A stretch of DNA of 64,000 nucleotides from NCBI RefSeq assembly GCF_004766045.1, contig NZ_SPQQ01000007.1, forward strand, positions 1-64,000, given 5' to 3'. Numbering within the stretch: position 1 is the first letter of the stretch; every line of letters starts with the position of its first letter. This stretch comes from Desulfosporosinus fructosivorans (lineage in GTDB: Bacteria > Bacillota > Desulfitobacteriia > Desulfitobacteriales > Desulfitobacteriaceae). Below are positions 58,802 to 64,000 of the stretch, piece by piece. The position numbers and the translations under genes were made by a program. Under the pieces are notes generated by a model. It ran no database searches. It saw nothing but the letters and a program-made list of their open reading frames with translations, and had not been told where the DNA came from.

Positions 58802-60786
58802 TTGACCAGCGCCCCTCCAGGAAGGTCTTTGTTGACCATAAGAACTTCCAATACTTCCCCCTGCGAGGCTGCCAATATCATCCCTTGGGACATGATTCCC
58901 CTCAGCTTGGTAGGCTTCAAATTAGCAACCAGAACAACATATTGATTCACAAGATCCTCTGGAGCATAGTGTTTAGCAATGCCAGAGACCACAGTACGCA
59001 CAACTCCTGCCACTTCAACTTCTAACTTCATAAGCTTATCCGTCTTTTCTACTTTCTCGGCACTTAAGATCTTAGCAACCCGCAAATCCAGTTTGGCAAA
59101 ATCTTCGATGCTGATTTCTTCCTTGATTGGCTCAAATTCTGAACATAGTGCAGGTGGTTCGGTTAATTCTTTTTGATCTTGATCTTGCGCTTTAGATATA
59201 GTTTGATCTTGGGTTTGACCGAGTTCCACTGTTTTCGTCTCCTCTGCTGTCGCATATTGCGAAATATCAATTCTTGGGAAAAGCTGTTCTCCCTTTTCGA
59301 CTTTTAGCCCGTGTTTCAGAATACCCCATTGATCCGCTTCTTCCCAACGGATGATGCCTTCATCAAGACCTAAAAGCGCGCAAATTCTAGGTGGTAATCC
59401 CGGCATAAAAGGGGCAGTCAAAATTGCCATAACACGTATACACTCCATGAAAGTATAGAGAACAGTATCTAAATGCTCCTGCTCTTCCTCGTGCTTAGCG
59501 AGAACCCAAGGGGCTGTTTCATCGACATACTTATTACAACGTGACACAAAGCGCCAAATTTCTTCAAGTGCACCAGCGGGGTCGCAAGCTTCAAACCTTT
59601 TTTCGACAGCTTTTTTGACCTCATGACTTAACGCTTTCACTTCTCGTTCCTGCGCACCATCTTGCCCTGGACAAGGAACAATTCCATTGCGGTACTTAAC
59701 AACCATTGCTAAACTCCGAGATACGAAATTTCCAAAATCATTAGCTAGATCACTGTTTAGGCGTTCGACCACATTATCTTCAGAATACGTTCCATCCGTT
59801 CCCACTTGCATTTCACGCAATAAGAAATATCGAATGGCATCTGAGCCATATCTTTGAATCAACTCGAAGGAATCCTGAACATTTCCTCGGGACTTTGAAA
59901 TCTTTCCTCCATCTTTGGTCAAATACCAACCATGTCCGTAGATAACTTTAGGTAGAGGAATATCCAAAGCCATCAGAATAATCGGCCAAATCACAGCGTG
60001 AAAACGCACAATATCTTTTCCCATAATGTGTACATCAGCAGGCCAATACCGTTTATAATTTTCCCCGTCTGGGTAACCAAGCGCTGAAATGTAATTAATG
60101 AGAGCATCTAGCCATACGTAAACAACATGCTTTGGATCAAAAGGCACCTTAATCCCCCACTGAAATGTCGTTCGCGAAACACAAAGATCCTCTAAGCCAC
60201 TTTCAATAAAGCGCAGCATTTCATTGCGACGGGAAACCGGTTGGATGAATTCTAGATGCTCTGCGAGATGTTTAAGTAAGGCATCTTGATATTTCGAAAG
60301 ACGGAAAAAATAGCTTTCTTCCTTGAGTAGTTCCACGTCTCTTCCACAATCCACATTAGGACATTTACCTTCAACTAATTTATTTTCCAACCAAAAGGTT
60401 TCACAAGGGGTACAATACCATCCCGAATACTCAGATTTATAGATATCTCCTTTTTCGTATAGCTTCGTAAAAATTTGTTGAACAACGTTTTGATGACGTT
60501 CCTCTGTCGTTCGAATAAAGTCATCATAAGAAATATCTAATGCTTTCCACAATTCCTTAAAGCGTTTTACCACGCCATCAACATAAGTTCTAGGATCTAC
60601 GTGATTTGATTCCGCGGTACGAACAATTTTCTGTGCGTTTTCATCCGTACCTGTCAAGAAGTACACTTCATCCCCTAGTAATCTATGATAACGGGCAAGC
60701 GCATCAGCTGCAACCGTTGTATAAGCCGTGCCGATATGCGGGCTTGAGTTTGGATAGAAAATTGGAGTTGTAATATAATATTTCAC
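58798..60786 (-). CDS. metG: Methionyl-tRNA synthetase
   Basis: 662 aa from a GTG at 60786, giving the family start (M)KYYITTPIFYPNSSPHIGTAY; GGGGGGACATTTT precedes it. HIGH box as HIGT, KMSKS as KISKS (KDGGKISKSRGN), zinc knuckle CTPCETFW...CPNVDCG, and a C-terminal tRNA-binding EMAP-II-like domain (DFAKLDLRVAKILSAEKVEK). Between abrB and tatD as in Bacillus. Confidence 0.97.
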   Translation of the reverse strand: MKYYITTPIFYPNSSPHIGTAYTTVAADALARYHRLLGDEVYFLTGTDENAQKIVRTAESNHVDPRTYVDGVVKRFKELWKALDISYDDFIRTTEERHQNVVQQIFTKLYEKGDIYKSEYSGWYCTPCETFWLENKLVEGKCPNVDCGRDVELLKEESYFFRLSKYQDALLKHLAEHLEFIQPVSRRNEMLRFIESGLEDLCVSRTTFQWGIKVPFDPKHVVYVWLDALINYISALGYPDGENYKRYWPADVHIMGKDIVRFHAVIWPIILMALDIPLPKVIYGHGWYLTKDGGKISKSRGNVQDSFELIQRYGSDAIRYFLLREMQVGTDGTYSEDNVVERLNSDLANDFGNFVSRSLAMVVKYRNGIVPCPGQDGAQEREVKALSHEVKKAVEKRFEACDPAGALEEIWRFVSRCNKYVDETAPWVLAKHEEEQEHLDTVLYTFMECIRVMAILTAPFMPGLPPRICALLGLDEGIIRWEEADQWGILKHGLKVEKGEQLFPRIDISQYATAEETKTVELGQTQDQTISKAQDQDQKELTEPPALCSEFEPIKEEISIEDFAKLDLRVAKILSAEKVEKTDKLMKLEVEVAGVVRTVVSGIAKHYAPEDLVNQYVVLVANLKPTKLRGIMSQGMILAASQGEVLEVLMVNKDLPGGALVK

Positions 60787-60938
60787 AAAATGTCCCCCCA
60801 TCTCAATTATGTTTGTTTGGAATCCATTGTACTAGGAACTCAGATTTGTCAAGTATACCCACAATTAGGAATTATTATAAAGGAGCTAATTATTTCATGC
60901 ATATCCAAAAAAAAATATAAACCAAATGAAAAAATGGG

Positions 60939-60967
60939 TTGACTTTAAATGGAACGATTGGTATCAT
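60939..60967 (+). promoter_or_regulatory. Sigma-A promoter of abrB
   Basis: TTGACT (60939-60944), 17-bp spacer, TATCAT (60962-60967). Leader of about 45 nt before abrB. Confidence 0.7.
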
Positions 60968-61018
60968 AAGTCTGTAGTTTCCTGTCGAAAGCTGTTGTAA
61001 AGAGGAGTTGAAAATTAA

Positions 61019-61294
61019 ATGATGAAATCCACTGGGATCGTGAGAAAAGTAGATGAACTTGGTCGTATAGTTTTACCGATTGAGCTTCGCCGCACTTTAG
61101 GTATTGACGAAAAAGATGCACTTGAGATTTATGTTGATCAAGAAAAAATCATCCTCAAAAAGTATGAGCCAGCTTGTGTATTTTGTGGTAATGCAAGTGA
61201 CAACCAACTTTTTCATGGCAAAAACGTCTGCCGTGAATGTGCAATTGCTATGGGAGAAACCGTTTCTGGAAGCAGTGAATCAAAAGCCGTTTAA
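61019..61294 (+). CDS. abrB: Transition-state regulator AbrB-like
   Basis: 91 aa. N-terminal AbrB fold (MKSTGIVRKVDELGRIVLPIELRRTLGI) and a C-terminal zinc-ribbon-like part with CVFCGN and CRECAI, common in clostridial AbrB but absent from B. subtilis AbrB. Probably represses stationary-phase genes. AGAGGAG precedes the ATG. Divergent from metG, as in Bacillus. Confidence 0.93.
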   Translation: MMKSTGIVRKVDELGRIVLPIELRRTLGIDEKDALEIYVDQEKIILKKYEPACVFCGNASDNQLFHGKNVCRECAIAMGETVSGSSESKAV

Positions 61295-61346
61295 TCTCAC
61301 AAGCTTAGTACATAAAAACGGAAGTGACCCCATTGATTTCAAAACT

Positions 61347-61373
61347 TGGAAGGCCTTTAAGGCCTTCTTTTTC
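61347..61373 (+). terminator. Terminator of abrB
   Basis: Stem GAAGGCCTT / AAGGCCTTC followed by TTTTTC. Confidence 0.88.
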
Positions 61374-61523
61374 ATATCCAGAAAGTATTAGGTCGGTCAG
61401 GTTCCATTTCGTCGTCATGGCATCTAGTCACCCATAGCGAAGGGTCCCTTCTCACCATCCTTGTCAGCACATCTTTCTGTCCTTAACCTCAGATCTCTGG
61501 CCTCTGCTAGCTATACCCAATCC

Positions 61524-62360
61524 TCAGTCCTCTTCATCTAAAAGCGCCTGATAAACCTCTGGCTTTCTGACGCCATAACGCTTCGCCACTTCTTTCATAG
61601 CATCTTTCTTACTCAATCCTCGATTTATGCCTTCTTTGACCTCTTGGCACCATTCTTCCGGGCCTCCTATTGGTTTGACGGGGACATAGGGCGCTATAAT
61701 GATACAACACTCTCCTCGTGGTGCTGTCAACCCGAAAGCTTCTTTTAACTCTAAAGCGGTTCCCTTGTGTACTTGCTGATGTAACTTTGTCAACTCGCGT
61801 ACGACAGCTACATCACGTTCCCCAAAGCACTCTGAGATCCCTTGTAAAGTCGCCACCAAACGATGAGGGGCTTCATAAAAGATCTGTGTTTGGGGAAGAT
61901 TTGCCAACTGCTCAAGGTTTTTCTTTCTGGAGCCTGATGTGGCTGGCAAAAAACCGTGAAAAGCAAAATGCTCTGTAGGCATTCCAGATAACACCAAAGC
62001 TGTAAGTGCCGCATTAGGTCCAGGCAAAACATCAACTGGGATATTCTCCGCATAACAAACACGTATCAATTCATATCCTGGATCAGAAATCCCTGGCAAG
62101 CCTGCATCAGAAATGAGGGCAATCGTTTGACCAGATTTAAGCTTCTCCAGCAGTTCTAGAGATTTTTTCTTTTCATTATGCTCATGATAACTAGTCATAT
62201 GCGTTGTGATCTGGTAATGTTGCAAAAGCTTTCGGGAATGACGCGTATCCTCAGCAGCAATCAAATTTACTTCTCGTAACGTGTCTAAAACCCGCAAGGT
62301 GATATCTCCCAGATTTCCAATTGGCGTCGCACATACGTACAACGTACCTTTAGCCAACAT
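61524..62360 (-). CDS. rsmI: 16S rRNA 2'-O-methyltransferase RsmI
   Basis: 278 aa; methylates C1402 of 16S rRNA. Tetrapyrrole-methylase fold: LYVCATPIGNLGDITLRVL, AAEDTRHSRKLL, ISDAGLPGISDPGYEL, PGPNAALTALVLSG. B. subtilis YabC/RsmI. GGAGTCGAAG precedes the ATG. Confidence 0.96.
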   Translation of the reverse strand: MLAKGTLYVCATPIGNLGDITLRVLDTLREVNLIAAEDTRHSRKLLQHYQITTHMTSYHEHNEKKKSLELLEKLKSGQTIALISDAGLPGISDPGYELIRVCYAENIPVDVLPGPNAALTALVLSGMPTEHFAFHGFLPATSGSRKKNLEQLANLPQTQIFYEAPHRLVATLQGISECFGERDVAVVRELTKLHQQVHKGTALELKEAFGLTAPRGECCIIIAPYVPVKPIGGPEEWCQEVKEGINRGLSKKDAMKEVAKRYGVRKPEVYQALLDEED

Positions 62361-62385
62361 ATCTTCGACTCCTTGCCTGGTTTAA

Positions 62386-62691
62386 TTAGTCTTTCCTCAA
62401 AAAGCCCATACAAAACAGGCAATCCCCTTCTAACGGTTGCCCGAAATGAAGGTGGCAGACATGGAAACCTTCTTGATACAGGCGCACAAGATTATCATGA
62501 GCGACCCCTTGAATGTGTTCAGCATTGGCTATAACGCGTTCTGTTTCCTTCTCAGGAAGGGTCCATTCCCGTTTTAACTTTATATTTTCTTCTTCTAAAG
62601 CTTGAACATAAGGCTTTAAACGGTTAACCTCTTCAAGAAGAGAACGCAATTTTTCTTCCACTTCTGTAAGAGCCTGGGTCAACTGACTCAT
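62386..62691 (-). CDS. yabA: DNA replication initiation control protein YabA
   Basis: 101 aa. N-terminal coiled coil (residues 1-50) and C-terminal zinc motif HVCHLHFGQPLEGDCLFC. YabA binds DnaA and DnaN and limits re-initiation in B. subtilis. Overlaps ricT by 4 bp. The ribosome site is weak. Relevant to the DnaA boxes found at 28.3 kb. Confidence 0.92.
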   Translation of the reverse strand: MSQLTQALTEVEEKLRSLLEEVNRLKPYVQALEEENIKLKREWTLPEKETERVIANAEHIQGVAHDNLVRLYQEGFHVCHLHFGQPLEGDCLFCMGFLRKD

Positions 62692-63500
62692 ACTCTCTCA
62701 CTCTTTCCTTTGGGCTTTTCCCCTTTCCTATTGCGTTGCACTCGCCCGTCAGGCCTAGCTAAGACGGCACTCTCTGCTTGAAGGTTTGCTTCATCCGAGT
62801 TTTCTGCCATCTTTTCTCCGACTTGAGCATTATGACGACAACAACGCTCTTTGTCTTCAGATTTATAACAACCATTTTCATACTTAAGGCAACACATGAG
62901 ACGACCACAAATACCAGAAATTTTAGTTGGATTAAGAGAGAGTTTTTGATCTTTAGCCATTCTAATTGATACCGGCTCAAAGTCTCCTAAGAAAGAAGTA
63001 CAACAGAGAATCCGTCCACAAGAACCGACTCCTCCGAGCATTTTAGCCTCGTCACGCACGCCTATTTGCCGAAGCTCAATACGAGTCCTGAATATTGCGG
63101 CTAAATCCTTCACTAATTCCCTGAAGTCCACGCGCCCTTCTGCCGTAAAGGAAAAAATGATTTTGTTCCCGTCGAACGTATACTCAACATCAACTAATTT
63201 CATCGGTAATTGATGTTCCGAAATCTTTTTCAAACATACTTGAAAAGCTTCTTTTTCTTTTAGTTTATTTTGTTCGACAAATTGTTCATCCGCAGTAGTA
63301 GCCTTACGCATGACCTGTTTTAAAGGCAGAATCACTTCCTCGTCAGCTACAAGACGAGCTGGAATGACCAATTCCCCAAATTCAACCCCTCTGGCTGTTT
63401 CAACGATCACCTTATCAGATGCGTCAAGTTTAAGGTCTCCCGGGGAGAAATAATATATTTTACCAGCGTGTTTAAAGCGAACGCCTACAACCTCAATCAC
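62688..63500 (-). CDS. ricT: PSP1-domain protein RicT (YaaT)
   Basis: 270 aa. PSP1 domain with the conserved cysteines in GSCGRILCCTSFLG and GRLMCCLKYENGCY. In B. subtilis RicT with RicA and RicF carries [4Fe-4S] clusters and assists RNase Y and sporulation phosphorelay. GTG start with GAGGAGGGG upstream. The tail is Lys- and Arg-rich. Overlaps holB by 8 bp. Confidence 0.95.
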   Translation of the reverse strand: MIEVVGVRFKHAGKIYYFSPGDLKLDASDKVIVETARGVEFGELVIPARLVADEEVILPLKQVMRKATTADEQFVEQNKLKEKEAFQVCLKKISEHQLPMKLVDVEYTFDGNKIIFSFTAEGRVDFRELVKDLAAIFRTRIELRQIGVRDEAKMLGGVGSCGRILCCTSFLGDFEPVSIRMAKDQKLSLNPTKISGICGRLMCCLKYENGCYKSEDKERCCRHNAQVGEKMAENSDEANLQAESAVLARPDGRVQRNRKGEKPKGKSERV

Positions 63501-64000
63501 AGAGATCCCCTCCTCGTTGGAATAATTCTAAAGCCAGCACTTCAATCACAAGTCTCGGATTTACTTGTTGTCGTAGTACATCAATAGCCCTTCCGATCGC
63601 CAAAAACTCAAAAGGACGGTTAATCCCTTTGAGCATCCCTTCCTGGGTCTGTGCCGCCATGACTTGTAAATAAAGAACTGCTTGATTCTTATCGATCGGG
63701 AACAGAGAAAAGAGTTTAAGGAAATCTCTCTCTTCCACCGCAGTCCGAAACTTTTCGACCCACTCTTTCAGCAATGGCATACCGTGCTCTAGAATAGCTG
63801 TCGCCAAGTTTTGGTTTTTCCCACTTAAGTGAAAGGCCCGATCGGCGTCTTGCTGATCCACCTCTCCTAATCCCTTTAGCCAAGCTTCTTCGGAAAGATC
63901 AGGTAAATAAACAAGCTGGGCACGGCTCTGTATTGTGGGTAAAATCCCATCGGCATTTTGGGCACATAATATAATAATGGTCCGCTCCGGCGGTTCTTCA
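63493..64000 (-). CDS. holB: DNA polymerase III delta' subunit, 3' part (cut by window edge)
   Basis: Clamp-loader subunit. The frame is open to the right edge with no start in the window; residues readable from the edge are EEPPERTIIILCAQNADGIL and PTIQSRAQLVY, the sensor-like LPTIxSR motif of delta'. The C-terminal helical collar follows. Order holB-ricT-yabA as in Bacillus. Confidence 0.9.
   Translation of the reverse strand, partial: EEPPERTIIILCAQNADGILPTIQSRAQLVYLPDLSEEAWLKGLGEVDQQDADRAFHLSGKNQNLATAILEHGMPLLKEWVEKFRTAVEERDFLKLFSLFPIDKNQAVLYLQVMAAQTQEGMLKGINRPFEFLAIGRAIDVLRQQVNPRLVIEVLALELFQRGGDLCD

Overview
The window is a chromosomal segment from an endospore-forming, low-to-mid GC Firmicute of the Desulfosporosinus/Desulfitobacterium type (Peptococcaceae-like Clostridia). 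The evidence is a 16S rRNA 5' end of Firmicute type, a full set of sporulation genes (spoIIE, yabP, yabQ, spoVT, spoVG, yabG, cwlD, yabE, fin), cyanophycin genes as known from Desulfitobacterium, and short intergenic palindromes. Genus is an inference from gene content and general 16S appearance; no alignment was run.

Almost everything is on the minus strand. Read in that direction, the order is colinear with the origin-proximal arc of Bacillus subtilis: holB-ricT-yabA-rsmI-(abrB)-metG-tatD-yabE-rnmV-rsmA-yabG-ispE-purR-spoVG-glmU-prs-pth-fin-mfd-spoVT-yabN-rqcP(yabO)-yabP-yabQ-divIC-yabR-spoIIE-tilS-ftsH-coaX-folate genes-dusB-lysS-rRNA. So the window probably lies a few tens of kb from oriC. 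Against this backbone, veg, sspF, yabJ, ctc, spoVB and hprT are not at their Bacillus positions. Several genes are inserted: prsA, fhs, thrE halves, ndk, two DUF881 genes, an HD-domain gene, nadABC, panCD, a DUF2520 gene, bioY/birA, greA, cphBA, a small L,D-transpeptidase, a glycosyltransferase and a PRC-barrel gene.

Region by region (window coordinates): 1-0.6 kb, 16S 5' end with tandem promoters. 0.9-15.8 kb, a cofactor block (lysS, greA, dusB, then CoA, biotin, NAD, pantothenate and folate genes). 15.9-27 kb, envelope and regulatory genes (DUF881 pair, ndk, ftsH, tilS, split ThrE exporter interrupted by fhs, spoIIE). 27.2-32.7 kb, division and spore-coat genes (yabR, divIC, a sigma-region-4-like protein, yabQ, yabP, rqcP, hup, yabN, spoVT). 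33-44.7 kb, prsA, mfd, fin, pth, prs, glmU, spoVG, purR, a GntR regulator and ispE. 44.8-51 kb, cyanophycin genes, LDT, yabG and a glycosyltransferase. 52-64 kb, rsmA, rnmV, spore wall enzymes, tatD, metG, abrB, rsmI, yabA, ricT and the cut 3' part of holB.

The sequence shows good regulatory signals: a BirA operator before bioY, a spoIIE promoter with the unusual 21-bp spacer and Spo0A-like boxes, a sigma-H promoter before spoVG, a sigma-G promoter before spoVT, and a consensus sigma-A promoter giving greA a ~325-nt leader that holds a structured tandem duplication. The most interesting unexplained signals are three DnaA boxes spaced exactly 11 bp apart before a tiny sigma-region-4-like gene that overlaps divIC, apparent AUA and AUC start codons for tilS and yabQ, a run of hairpins between rqcP and yabP, and several families of intergenic palindromes.
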